DNA from: Acd1 sp049973945
GTDB lineage: Archaea > Thermoproteota > Thermoprotei_A > Sulfolobales > Sulfolobaceae
DNA: 42,653 bases
Direction of reading: 5' to 3'
Assembly (NCBI GenBank): GCA_049973945.1
Contig: JBMFJH010000013.1
Span: 1-42,653, forward strand
A program made the position numbers and the translations under genes. How positions within the stretch are numbered: the stretch's first letter is position 1; every line of letters starts with the position of its first letter. This document shows positions 1-7,201 of this stretch, in pieces. The notes under the pieces are model-generated. The model was not told the origin of the DNA. It saw only the letters and a list, made by a program, of their open reading frames with translations, and made no database searches.

Positions 1-475
1 GGTCAGGTAGGCTTCCGGGTAATCATTGGCAAGGTTCTGACCCTTGAACCCCCCGCCCTCGGTAGTAGAACGTTGTGAATCGCTGTCTCCGAGGTTTGAG
101 GAGGCCGTGGAGCTCCCCGAGATTCCTTGGAGCTACTAGAAAGGGCGACAGCCTGAGCTCCTCGAGGGCTCCTAGCGGGCAAGGCTGACGCGCCATCCCG
201 TTCGTGACTCGAAAGCTCCTCGGATTTTCCCAAGCTGTCGAGGTCGACAAGGAACGATTTAGGCCCTTAGCAAGTAGCGGAGGCCGACCGAACCATTTAC
301 GTGTGGAGCTGCAAATGAATCTACTAAGGCGTCACGAGGCACCATGATACAGTACGCGTTGCACTTGCGGGTTTTCAGCCGACGTTTTACAGTCCGCTGT
401 GTGTCGCAATACATGCATCATGTCTAACACAAATATATTACGGTTATGCAACAATAACAGTATCAGCGGTTCAAA
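1..475. other. Left-edge non-coding stretch
   Basis: I see no convincing gene here. The open frames on the minus strand have an arginine/serine/proline-rich composition typical of antisense or random translation of GC-rich DNA. The last 50 bases become AT-rich and hold the promoter of the small gene that starts at 476: a TATA-like AAATATATTA at 431-440, about 40 nt before the start codon. Confidence 0.4.
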
Positions 476-691
476 ATGGTGGTGGCGCGCGAACTGACGG
501 ACGAGCAGAAAAGGATGCTGGAAAGGATGCACAGTCGGATAGACTACATCTTCGAGACCTACAGGGAGTACTTCGAGGCGTTAGCCGAATTCGACAGGAC
601 GGGAGTGCTGAAAGTTCGCGGGAAAGTCCTGTACGTAAGAAGATATCAGGATCAGCAGGAAAAGGAGAATAAGCGCCTCAACCTTCAATAA
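476..691 (+). CDS. Small charged protein, tail-to-tail with a Fic-type gene
   Basis: A 71-residue hydrophilic protein, rich in Glu, Arg and Lys. Residues 7-45 look like one long amphipathic helix (LTDEQKRMLERMHSRIDYIF and onward), followed by a short beta-like stretch (VLKVRGKVLYVRRY) and a charged tail. I do not recognise the family. A TATA-like element at 431-440 supports transcription from this strand. The last 14 bases overlap the 3' end of the convergent Fic-type gene, so the two mRNAs are complementary at their ends. Its size and position would suit an antitoxin or modulator of that enzyme, but antitoxins normally lie upstream on the same strand, so this is a guess. Confidence 0.55.
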   Translation: MVVARELTDEQKRMLERMHSRIDYIFETYREYFEALAEFDRTGVLKVRGKVLYVRRYQDQQEKENKRLNLQ

Positions 692-1142
692 TCCGTTGTA
701 TCACGCTTCTGATCTTGTTTATCGCGCGCTCGTCTTCTTCTGGCGGGTTGTTGGCGACCTCAGCCAGCGTAGTTATAAGCGCCTCTAACGAATCAGGGGG
801 GAGCGATATTTCGTCGTCAAACAACTCGTGTAGGATATGCAACAGCAGTCCTAGAGCTGTCCTCTTGTTGCCGTCGACGAAAGGGTGAGAAGTCACAAAA
901 TGGTACGTTAACACGGCTAGGCACCTACTGACGTCGTGATTGTGAATGAGGTCTTCTACAGCCGAGTATATTGCGGCGCTCACAAGGTCTAGGTTAATTT
1001 CTCCTCGTTCTGTGTAGCGATCGCTACTGACAACCCTGTTGTGTATCCTAACGATAAGAGGTTCCTTACCGCTTCTCCTTCTTCTCCACTCTTCGAACTC
1101 GATCAATAGCCCTTCTAAGATTTGCATCAGCTTACTTTCCAT
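678..1142 (-). CDS. Fic/Doc-family protein (AMP-transferase or kinase-type toxin)
   Basis: About 154 residues, the size of a stand-alone Doc-like protein. The core signature HPFVDGNKRTAL matches the Fic/Doc active-site loop HxFx(D/E)GNxR: the His is the catalytic base, the Asp binds metal and the Gly-Asn-Lys-Arg segment cradles the nucleotide phosphates. Upstream, the helices around SAAIYSAVEDLIHNHDVSRC are typical of the fold. Family members transfer AMP (Fic) or phosphate (Doc) to proteins. I see no inhibitory (S/T)xxxE(G/N) helix, so inhibition would have to come from another protein. I chose the ATG at 1142: a TATA-like element lies at 1172-1177, and the TTG at 1154 would be too close to it. 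A 46-residue gene lies 240 bp upstream on the same strand. Confidence 0.85.
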   Translation of the reverse strand: MESKLMQILEGLLIEFEEWRRRRSGKEPLIVRIHNRVVSSDRYTERGEINLDLVSAAIYSAVEDLIHNHDVSRCLAVLTYHFVTSHPFVDGNKRTALGLLLHILHELFDDEISLPPDSLEALITTLAEVANNPPEEDERAINKIRSVIQRIIEG

Positions 1143-1383
1143 GGAACTTTTCAACCTAGAGCTCTGACTTTCTTAAACTGTACAAATCCCTTAAATTTTT
1201 CCTATCGTTTCATCGTTATTTTAACCCAGATCCGATAAAACTCCGTCCTCAGAAAGCCCCAGACCCCATTCATTCCCCGTCGTGACACCAGCCCTTATGT
1301 AAACGATTAGAGGAAGAAATTACGACCTCACTCCACAGTTGCATAGGTTTTACGGCGGAACAATATCCACGCTTGGAGGATCG

Positions 1384-1524
1384 CTAGGAGGGAATCCGTT
1401 TACGATGAATGAGGTCGCTCTCCCTTTTCAGCTCTTCGAAGAGTTCGCGCAGTTCCTCACCGCTACTGATTACGGTGACCTCGTCGGTCTCCGGCTCTAT
1501 TATCTTGAGTCGCTTCTGTTCCAT
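1384..1524 (-). CDS. 46-residue acidic protein upstream of the Fic-type gene
   Basis: A small gene with a well-formed promoter and a clean reading frame. It begins MEQKRLKIIEPETDEVTVIS and continues with a charged helix (GEELRELFEELKRES). Composition and codon use look genuinely coding, unlike the opposite-strand frame here. A TATA-like run is centred about 25 nt before the ATG, so the message is probably leaderless. It reads in the same direction as the Fic/Doc-type gene about 240 bp downstream, which makes it the best positional candidate for an antitoxin. I do not recognise the family. It could also be the N-terminal stub of a longer gene cut off at the TAG at 1384. Confidence 0.5.
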   Translation of the reverse strand: MEQKRLKIIEPETDEVTVISSGEELRELFEELKRESDLIHRKRIPS

Positions 1525-1544
1525 AGGTAACAACTAGACGGCGA

Positions 1545-1558
1545 GTTAAAAAGCGCGA
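1545..1558 (-). promoter_or_regulatory. BRE/TATA promoter of the 46-residue gene
   Basis: Read on the minus strand: a GC-rich BRE-like segment (CTCGCGC) followed by TTTTTAAC, ending about 21 nt before the ATG at 1524. This spacing is typical of leaderless archaeal transcripts. Confidence 0.5.
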
Positions 1559-1685
1559 GCGGTGTGTCCCAATTCGTTCAACGCTGCGAACTAGGGCACC
1601 ATGTGCCGCGTAATACTCAACGTTTCACGGCGAGGGCGCGGTTATCCGATCCTGGCCGTGTCTCACGCTTACACGGCCACGACGA

Positions 1686-2117
1686 CTAGACGGGCCCCGA
1701 CTTAATTATCAACTTAGAGTTCTTGTCGAAGCATATAGTCGCTCTCGAAAAGAAGTCTTCCCTGCCTAAAATGAGGCTTGGGTACACGCCCTCACCTAAG
1801 TTCACGAACTCCATTGGAACGACAGGTACTGCCAACGTTTCCTCGAGCTCAACAAGGCGGAGCTTTACGTTGTACCTCTCTCTTGGAATTAAAAGATTGG
1901 AGATCACGACTCTATCCACAAAACGGTTCTTTAGAGAGGACTCATCGAAGCACCTCAAGAACGTGTCGTTTCTAATAAGAGAAAACCTACTTCCAGTGTC
2001 GGGAAGGGCGTAGACCAGGTACTCGCCGCCCAGTTTCGGGCACTCCATCCCCACTTTAAGCAATGGTAAATACGTGCCGTTGACCTCCACGAAGGGCACT
2101 TCTACCTCATTAGGCAT
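1686..2117 (-). CDS. Retropepsin-like aspartic protease domain protein
   Basis: A 143-residue protein with the two hallmarks of single-domain, retroviral-type aspartic proteases (clan AA). The first is the catalytic loop ALPDTGSRFSLI (hydrophobic-Asp-Thr-Gly-Ser) near residue 40. The second is the C-terminal ILGREDFFSRATICFD block, which corresponds to the ILGRxxL segment before the final strand. Such proteins work as homodimers, each giving one Asp. There is no signal peptide or membrane segment, so it is cytoplasmic. It lies 2 nt downstream of a small gene and has a GAGAG ribosome-binding element overlapping that gene's end, so the two are co-transcribed. The substrate is unknown; pairing with a small DUF5678-like protein suggests a processing or toxin-antitoxin-like module. 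Confidence 0.7.
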   Translation of the reverse strand: MPNEVEVPFVEVNGTYLPLLKVGMECPKLGGEYLVYALPDTGSRFSLIRNDTFLRCFDESSLKNRFVDRVVISNLLIPRERYNVKLRLVELEETLAVPVVPMEFVNLGEGVYPSLILGREDFFSRATICFDKNSKLIIKSGPV

Positions 2118-2119
2118 TG

Positions 2120-2287
2120 TCAGCTCTCTACGTACTTAATGGAGACTAAAATGTCGTAAGTCCCCTTCTTGTAGCCCTTTTTCTCCATGATCCTGTCAAT
2201 TTCCTCTTCCGAATCGGCTTCCGCCACTACCCTCCTATCGGCATCTATCGCGTAATATTTTTTCACGACCTTTATGGTATTAGTCAT
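2120..2287 (-). CDS. Small DUF5678-like protein, partner of the retropepsin-like gene
   Basis: About 55 residues from the ATG at 2287. The pattern KYYAIDADRRVVAEADSEEE followed by IDRIMEKKGYKKGTYDILVSIKYVES resembles the small beta-beta-alpha-beta proteins labelled DUF5678 (a strand, an 'own-value' hairpin, a helix, a strand). Longer versions from ATG 2323 or TTG 2389 are open, but the conserved part starts after residue 35 of the longest form, and an AT-rich TATA-like element at about 2318-2331 sits at the right distance for ATG 2287. Its stop is 2 nt before the protease start. Such small proteins are often encoded next to retropepsin-like genes in archaea, to my recollection; the function is not known to me. 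Confidence 0.6.
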   Translation of the reverse strand: MTNTIKVVKKYYAIDADRRVVAEADSEEEIDRIMEKKGYKKGTYDILVSIKYVES

Positions 2288-2904
2288 CTTCTCTTGATCA
2301 AAATGGGACGTCATAGCTATATCTTTAACTTTAAGTTCATAACACCAAGCTCTGCGACTTTCAGGACTTTGAACACGAATTTCAGTCAAAGCGACGCGTC
2401 GTTATACGTGATACGGTTCGTGAAATTGTTTACAATAAAAGGTTAGTATTCACGCTGAGCCGTTCCGCTCGTTGAAAAAATTTTCAAGCGATGTTAAGTA
2501 CGGTAACCCAGAATTATGCAAAGACAGTATCACTAATTCCTCAGCTCAGGAGTCGGTCAGCCCCTAGCTAACGAGAGTCGCTCCCCGATCGGCCCCCCGT
2601 GATATTTCGCGTATAATGTTCGCAAATTCCAGTGCGGCATTTAACCGGCGATACTTAAGGGGGTGTACGTTATCCCTACGATCTTTTTACTTACACTCAT
2701 ACACAGCTAAGCTCTACATAGGCTTGCCGAGGACAGACTGACAATAAACAGTTAGAGGCAGAGAGACCCACTATCCGTTACCCATTTATAAAGCCAGTTA
2801 GGAAAAAGAAAGCGAAGGATTACGTCGCACTCAGGGACGGGGACTATGCTAGGGCTCTTTTACCAGACTTTTTTTAAAAGGTCGAAATTTACTACGATAA
2901 TGAG
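2288..2904. other. Intergenic stretch with a possible coding remnant
   Basis: Mixed-composition DNA with no complete gene. On the plus strand, about 2720-2878 reads openly without a start codon and ends in a basic-aromatic segment (RYPFIKPVRKKKAKDYVALR, then DGDYARALLPDFF and a stop). This looks like the C-terminal remnant of a lost gene, but I cannot name it. Confidence 0.3.
2869..2880 (+). promoter_or_regulatory. TATA promoter of the small membrane protein
   Basis: A T-run followed by TTTTTAAAAGG, roughly 27 nt upstream of the ATG at 2905. It is one of the clearest TATA boxes in this part of the window and implies a leaderless or very short-leader transcript. Confidence 0.5.
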
Positions 2905-3195
2905 ATGACTGACAGATTTAGGTACTCGATTTTCGTAATCTCTCTGATATCGCTTCTCATCGTAGTGACGATCATCGGGACATACTATCTCTTGGTGCTA
3001 ATCTTCACTAATTACACGGCTTATTTGGTCGTAGTGAGTGCCGTACTAGTCTGGACCGCATACAGTTTGTATAAGAAGATAAAGAGGGGGCAGGTGAGGG
3101 ATCTTAGAGAGCTCTTCTGGCCCTACGTAATTTACAAGTGGTTGAGGAAGAGACGCGTGGCGAATAAGAGGAGCGTTAATCTCAATGCGGTATGA
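2905..3195 (+). CDS. Small membrane protein with two transmembrane helices
   Basis: A 96-residue protein. Residues 8-34 (YSIFVISLISLLIVVTIIGT onward) and 36-54 (TAYLVVVSAVLVWTAYSLY) are two membrane helices joined by a tight turn. The rest is a positively charged cytoplasmic tail (KKIKRGQVRDLRELF and KWLRKRRVANKR), which predicts both ends inside. The gene stands alone, with its own strong TATA box, and converges with the phospholipase D-like gene. I do not recognise a family. Small membrane proteins with basic tails can act as subunits, anchors or toxins; nothing here decides between these. Confidence 0.6.
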   Translation: MTDRFRYSIFVISLISLLIVVTIIGTYYLLVLIFTNYTAYLVVVSAVLVWTAYSLYKKIKRGQVRDLRELFWPYVIYKWLRKRRVANKRSVNLNAV

Positions 3196-3305
3196 CGAGA
3201 CACGGTTTGAGGGTGTAGAACTCCTTTGTACTTCAGACTGATAGGCGTCTCCGAGTGTCGCACCTTGTGACTTATCTTACGAGGGTCTCCCGTGTTTTAC
3301 GGGCA

Positions 3306-4454
3306 TCACCGCCTCGAGAGCAAGACGAGGATTACTATGATCGCAAGGAGGACAAGTGCTATTATTAGGCCGTATTTGGAGTAGCCCACTTCCTGTGTCA
3401 TTTGCGTCGTCGTAGCTATCGTAGTCGTAACCCCCGACCAGTTCTCTATCAAACCCCTCAGCTCCGAGGCCAACACGGGGTCTTTCACTATTATCCCCAG
3501 CTCCCTGTTGTGGAAGATGGAGTTGGAGCTAAGGTTGACGGAGCCCACGTACACGTAGTCCCCGACCACGATGACCTTAGCCGTTAAGTGGTCGACCTGC
3601 TTGAGGCCGAACTGTTTCACGGCTTCCGAGTTCCCCGAGTATGGCGCCACCGCCCCGATCACCTGGTGAGTCGCAAGCTCGTCGAACAGCCCGGAGCTGG
3701 GGTAGAGCTCCTCGAAGGCCAAGTACACCGTGCCGCTCTGGGAGAGCAACGTCGACAGGTATCTGTAGCTGTTCAAGGGCGACACCACTACCCCAGGGTA
3801 GTTGACGTTCTTGACGGGAACTCGGTAGAAATCGCTCAGGATTATCGAAGCGTAGACCCTCGCTATGGTCGAGTTGTGGATGACCAAGTCCACGCCGTAG
3901 TCCTTATGTAGGCCGTAGTACGTGGGGTTGATCGAGCCCAGGATAACGGTCTTGTTGTCTATCACGAAGACCTTGGAGTGGACGTAGGTGAAGTTCTTGT
4001 TGAAAGTCACGTGAACCCCGCTGGAGTTCAGCTGGCCCACGAGCTTCTTCTCCGAGCTCGGGATCCCCCCGTAAACGTTCCCCGACAAGACGACGTAGAC
4101 CTGGACTCCCCTCGAGGCCAGGTCTGACAAGGTGTTAGCCACGTCCTTATCAGTAAGCTCGTACACCTCTATGTAAACTGCCTTCGACGCCCCGCTCAGT
4201 AGGGTGGTAATGTAAGAGGCGTTGTAGGGGCCCACGATCAGCTCGACCTGCGAGTGACTGATCGCGACGTACCAGTTGGACGTCTGAGAGGCGGTCACTA
4301 GAGTGATGGTGAGCGTAGCGAGTGAGAGCACAAGCAGTGCAGAGGACGGCGACCCTACTTTCACGGCAAGGCGTGATGCTCTCTTGCCTATAAGCCTTAT
4401 CTGGGGTCGTCGGTCTCTGGGTTCAGCGCTACTCATCCAACTGAGGGCTTCCAC
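3306..4454 (-). CDS. Membrane-anchored phospholipase D-superfamily protein
   Basis: 382 residues. Residues 39-56 form an N-terminal hydrophobic helix and about 358-378 a C-terminal one followed by RR, so the catalytic part probably sits outside the cell, held at both ends. The first HKD motif is intact: HSKVFVIDNK at 159-168 (H159, K161, D166), followed by GSINPT. The second is degenerate: where HxK is expected the sequence reads TAKVIVVGD before GSVNLSSNS, so the second His is lost although the Asn/Ser tail remains. PLD-fold enzymes normally use two His residues, one per half, so activity may be altered, or a dimer may complement it. Start: GTG 4454 has a TATA about 26 nt upstream (GGGTATAGG near 4480); ATG 4436 is an alternative. 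Confidence 0.8.
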   Translation of the reverse strand: MEALSWMSSAEPRDRRPQIRLIGKRASRLAVKVGSPSSALLVLSLATLTITLVTASQTSNWYVAISHSQVELIVGPYNASYITTLLSGASKAVYIEVYELTDKDVANTLSDLASRGVQVYVVLSGNVYGGIPSSEKKLVGQLNSSGVHVTFNKNFTYVHSKVFVIDNKTVILGSINPTYYGLHKDYGVDLVIHNSTIARVYASIILSDFYRVPVKNVNYPGVVVSPLNSYRYLSTLLSQSGTVYLAFEELYPSSGLFDELATHQVIGAVAPYSGNSEAVKQFGLKQVDHLTAKVIVVGDYVYVGSVNLSSNSIFHNRELGIIVKDPVLASELRGLIENWSGVTTTIATTTQMTQEVGYSKYGLIIALVLLAIIVILVLLSRR

Positions 4455-4652
4455 TTCAAGAGCGGTGAAGACCTATACCCGGTTAGAGTCACGTAATGAG
4501 ATGACTGGACTTTCAGCTCGAGCTTCTAACAGGGTTGAGGCCGTTCAATAGGATTGCTGAGCTAGCGCGTTCTCGGGACACTTGGAGCTGAGCGGTGCTG
4601 AACCGCGCATCTCGTCCTCACGGTTTTATACTATCACGTCATAGTACAATAC

Positions 4653-4955
4653 GTGAAGTTTCAAGTGGCCAACGGTTACTTGTACGTGACTTTGTGGGAC
4701 AAGCAGGTGAAGAGGCCGAGGCGGTTCTACCTGGGGAAAGTGGAGGACAGGGGGAAGTGGGAGGAGCTCTTCCGCTTCGCGAAAGAGTATAGCGTCACGC
4801 GGGAAGAGCTGGAGGAGTACAGGGAGCTGTACCTCGACAAGGAGACCAACCTGACCAAGGTGCATTACGTGGTCGCCGCCTTCCTCGTGGGGGTCAGGCT
4901 TTGGACATCGAGAGGAGGTTCTGGAGGGCCTTCAGGCTCGCGGTCAGGGAGCTGA
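4653..4955 (+). CDS. N-terminal part of a nucleotidyltransferase locus (probably frame-interrupted)
   Basis: The first 80 residues (starting MKFQVANGYLYVTLWDKQVK) read as a real, charged, soluble protein; I do not recognise the domain. After VVAAFLVGV the frame turns into Gly/Ser/Arg-rich sequence (SGGPSGSRSGS), typical of out-of-frame reading. Exactly there is a run of five G (4889-4893). Adding one G would join this frame to the nucleotidyltransferase frame as VGGQALDIERRF, giving one protein of about 260 residues. The alternative is two genes overlapping by 55 nt. The GTG start at 4653 sits about 27 nt after TTTTATACTA (4624-4633), so it is leaderless. Confidence 0.5.
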   Translation: MKFQVANGYLYVTLWDKQVKRPRRFYLGKVEDRGKWEELFRFAKEYSVTREELEEYRELYLDKETNLTKVHYVVAAFLVGVRLWTSRGGSGGPSGSRSGS

Positions 4956-5443
4956 GGAGGCACTTCCCCGAGTTCGCGTTAATAGGGAGGTTCGCCAGGA
5001 ACTTCTACGCCACCCCCGAGACGACCCTCGACATAGACTTCATCGCGGACCTCGAGGACGAGGAGAGGGTAACCGAGTTCCTCAGAAAAGTCTCAGTGAG
5101 GTACGGTGTGTTCCCACATGAGCCGGGAATCGGCTATAAGATGTTGATAGAGGGCATCAGGGTAGACCTCGTCAAGCCGCCCAAGTGTAAGTACGATAGG
5201 GAGGTGCAGACGAGGAGGAGGCTGGTCGAGATTAAGGGGGTGGGGGCTGTACCAGTCCTCGCCCCTGAGAACCTCGCAGTCCTGTACTTAGTTTCGTCCT
5301 TGGACAGGGGAGTCAGGGACTTGATCAAGGCCAAGGACGTGGTGGTCTACTCCGAGGCTAGGGGGACTTCAACGAGGAGTACTTCCTTAGGAAGTGCGAG
5401 GAGAACGGGGGTGAAGCCCCTCTGCCTCTCCCTGATTCCTTAG
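4901..5443 (+). CDS. Nucleotidyltransferase-fold protein (AbiEii/MNT-like), C-terminus frame-interrupted
   Basis: Residues 1-140 carry the nucleotidyltransferase pattern of AbiEii-like proteins: an RRHFPEFALIGRFARNFYAT segment corresponding to the usual 'ALIGG.A' start, TTLDIDFIADLED with the metal-binding Asp pair (D-I-D), then IRVDLVKPPK with a third Asp. Such proteins transfer nucleotides to tRNA or protein partners, often as toxins. From about 5361 the reading becomes implausible (GTSTRSTSLGSARRTG). One base added to the G run at 5361-5365 gives DFNEEYFLRKCEENG, a sensible ending. A further G5 run at 5407-5411 would then yield an immediate stop. The annotated start is a TTG with no good upstream signal, in keeping with fusion to the frame before it. 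Confidence 0.6.
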   Translation: MDIERRFWRAFRLAVRELRRHFPEFALIGRFARNFYATPETTLDIDFIADLEDEERVTEFLRKVSVRYGVFPHEPGIGYKMLIEGIRVDLVKPPKCKYDREVQTRRRLVEIKGVGAVPVLAPENLAVLYLVSSLDRGVRDLIKAKDVVVYSEARGTSTRSTSLGSARRTGVKPLCLSLIP

Positions 5444-5475
5444 TCACTTACTCTCCTGCATCCTCAGGGTTCTAG

Positions 5476-6375
5476 TCACTTGGCTCTCCAGGGCCTTGGT
5501 GTCGCCTTCATCGCTTCAAGCTTCTTAGTCCGCTCGATGAGGTCTAACTTCTTCGTCCTTTCGGCCACTTCCCTGAGGAGCTTCAGGGTCTGCTCCGCGT
5601 TCCCCGAGTCGACCTGCCTCAGCCTGTCGTACCACTCCAGCTCGGCTATCACGTCGCTGTTGACGCCGGAAAGGAACTGGTTCAGGTCGCTGGCCTTCGT
5701 GACATCACCCCTCAGCGTCACGGCCCTCCTCTCCCCTGACCTCGGGTCGACGTAGCTCACGTGCGCAGTCACTACCTCACCGGAGTAGCCGGGGGGCACC
5801 GCTACCCAGCCGTAGATTGAGACGGCCCTTTCTAAAGTGCCCAGGTTAATCGGGTTGGTGGAGAAGTTGACGAGGTTGACTCCACCCAAGGGGGAGCTGA
5901 GCTGGACTGTCACGTCCTTGGCCGCTATCCTCTCAGGGACAGCGCCCTTGATAGCCTGAGCTATCTGTCCAGACCTGGCGGCGATCAGGACGCCGTTGTA
6001 TATGTCAGCTATTTGCCTCAGCACGCCCTCGTTGTAGCTGCTCCCTACTCCGATGAGGATGAGCTTCCCCTTCAGCTTGACCTCCCTCGGTTGGTCCTTG
6101 GGGGTGCCGTCGGTTACGACTATTATCAGGTCGGCGTCCTGGGCGGCCCAAACGGCTGTGAACGTGGACGTCCAGGCCTGGCCCACCTGGATCCGGTCGA
6201 GGTACTCCGCCGCGGTCGAAGGGCTCACGTCCCTGGCTAAGGGGACGACGTCGCTAGAGTACAGGAAGAGCGACACCTTGACCGACTGGGGCAGGCTGGC
6301 CAGCACTTCCTTGACCGCGGGGACTACCTCGTCTATCGCGGGGGATACCTCGGCACCCATTCGGGGTACTCGCAC
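5476..6375 (-). CDS. VWA-domain protein, main part (frame-interrupted)
   Basis: This is the larger piece of a von Willebrand factor A protein. It contains the beta strands and the later MIDAS-type elements (SLFLYSSDVVPL; ADLIIVVTDGTPKD with the conserved Thr-Asp-Gly), a beta-sandwich region with repeated 'SSPLGGVNLVNFSTNPINLG' style segments, and a helical C-terminal tail (REVAERTKKLDLIERTKKLE). The metal-binding DxSxS motif lies in the next frame upstream (6333-6593). One base added to the G5 run at 6340-6344 joins the two as RYPPAIDEVVPA. The tail also breaks: one base near 5497-5504 restores TKALESQVTRTLRMQESK and a stop at 5444. The repaired protein would be about 380 residues, cytoplasmic, likely binding a partner protein through Mg. 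Confidence 0.65.
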   Translation of the reverse strand: MRVPRMGAEVSPAIDEVVPAVKEVLASLPQSVKVSLFLYSSDVVPLARDVSPSTAAEYLDRIQVGQAWTSTFTAVWAAQDADLIIVVTDGTPKDQPREVKLKGKLILIGVGSSYNEGVLRQIADIYNGVLIAARSGQIAQAIKGAVPERIAAKDVTVQLSSPLGGVNLVNFSTNPINLGTLERAVSIYGWVAVPPGYSGEVVTAHVSYVDPRSGERRAVTLRGDVTKASDLNQFLSGVNSDVIAELEWYDRLRQVDSGNAEQTLKLLREVAERTKKLDLIERTKKLEAMKATPRPWRAK

Positions 6376-6593
6376 TTCACGTAGCCGTCCGCCACCCTGC
6401 AGTTCTGGCCGTACCCCTCGTAACCGTCTTTTACCATGGGAGTGAACATGGAGTCGCTGTTGTCGATCAGGACGGCTATCCTCACGTTGGAGAGGTCGTA
6501 GAGCTTCTCGGGGACTACAACCAGTTTGAAAGCGTACTTCAGCGGGCTATTCCACGAAAACCTGTGGCTCGCGACCAGCTTACACGAGATCAC
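6333..6593 (-). CDS. VWA-domain protein, N-terminal part (frame-interrupted)
   Basis: 86 residues containing the N-terminal strand and the MIDAS motif: VRIAVLIDNSDSMFTP is the DxSxS signature that binds Mg in VWA domains. After EYPEWVPRYPP the frame stops. The following frame (5476-6375) continues the domain without loss. The two frames overlap in a run of five C on the coding strand, and one extra C repairs the gene. A plausible start is the GTG at 6593. VWA proteins of archaea often accompany MoxR ATPases or secretion systems, but neither is next to it here. Confidence 0.6.
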   Translation of the reverse strand: MISCKLVASHRFSWNSPLKYAFKLVVVPEKLYDLSNVRIAVLIDNSDSMFTPMVKDGYEGYGQNCRVADGYVKCEYPEWVPRYPPR

Positions 6594-7160
6594 GACGCTC
6601 CGAATACGGCTTGACGACTTATAAGGGTTTTAACGACGGCCTGTTCTCGTCCGTTCGGAGGGTAGATCGTGAGGGGTTACCGTCGAAGAACGCGGCGAGC
6701 CGGCGAGCCCGAGTTGGGGGGGGGGAAGAAGGAGCCCGCAGGGACGTGTCCTACGGGGCGCGAGGCTCCCGTGTAGGACAGGTTCTCGACCCGACGGTTC
6801 TGGGCGCAGTAAGGAAAGCCTCTCGACGTGTCGGCTCAGCGGGTGTGGAGGGCCTGCCCAGCCGATTTCTGCTCGGGCCTTCCTATCACCATCCTCCGTA
6901 GGCGCGCGACCTCGTCCCGAAGCCCGTTCCTGTAGGCCCACCCGCTCGGGGCGGTCAAGTTCGACCGCCACTCCCGTCCACGCCGGGCGGTGCGTCTCAA
7001 AATCCAGGAACGCCGTAAGGGAGCTCGCTTGAACCTGTCGCTTCAGGGGCGTGGTTTCCCTCGCTTGCCCGTGTTTATAAACGCGCTGGGGCGACCCGTT
7101 GTGGGGGAATATTCGGTCTGCATCAACGCGGAGAAACACCCTAATTTGGGCTTCAAAACT
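6594..7160. other. Decayed GC-rich region with a hairpin and a G10 run
   Basis: No intact gene. On the minus strand several frames contain short coding-like pieces (for example NGLRDEVARLRRMVIGRPEQ) broken by stops, which suggests an old gene or insertion sequence. Two structural features stand out: a run of ten G at 6716-6725, and an inverted repeat TGTCCTAC (6747-6754) / GTAGGACA (6773-6780), extendable by GGG/CCC pairing with a 2-nt bulge. An IS605-like 3' end is possible but unproven. Confidence 0.35.
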
Positions 7161-7201
7161 TAAATGTATAAAAAATACAATTCGACATACGGAGTGCGGT
7201 G

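Noticed and set aside
1723..2013. Plus-strand frame over the retropepsin-like gene.
   Set aside because: Antisense of a recognised protein; its own translation is Ser/Arg/Lys-rich without features.
6630..7139. 169-codon minus-strand frame.
   Set aside because: Arg/Pro/Gly-rich with no domain, and a neighbouring frame on the same strand contains the more protein-like pieces; treated as decayed DNA.
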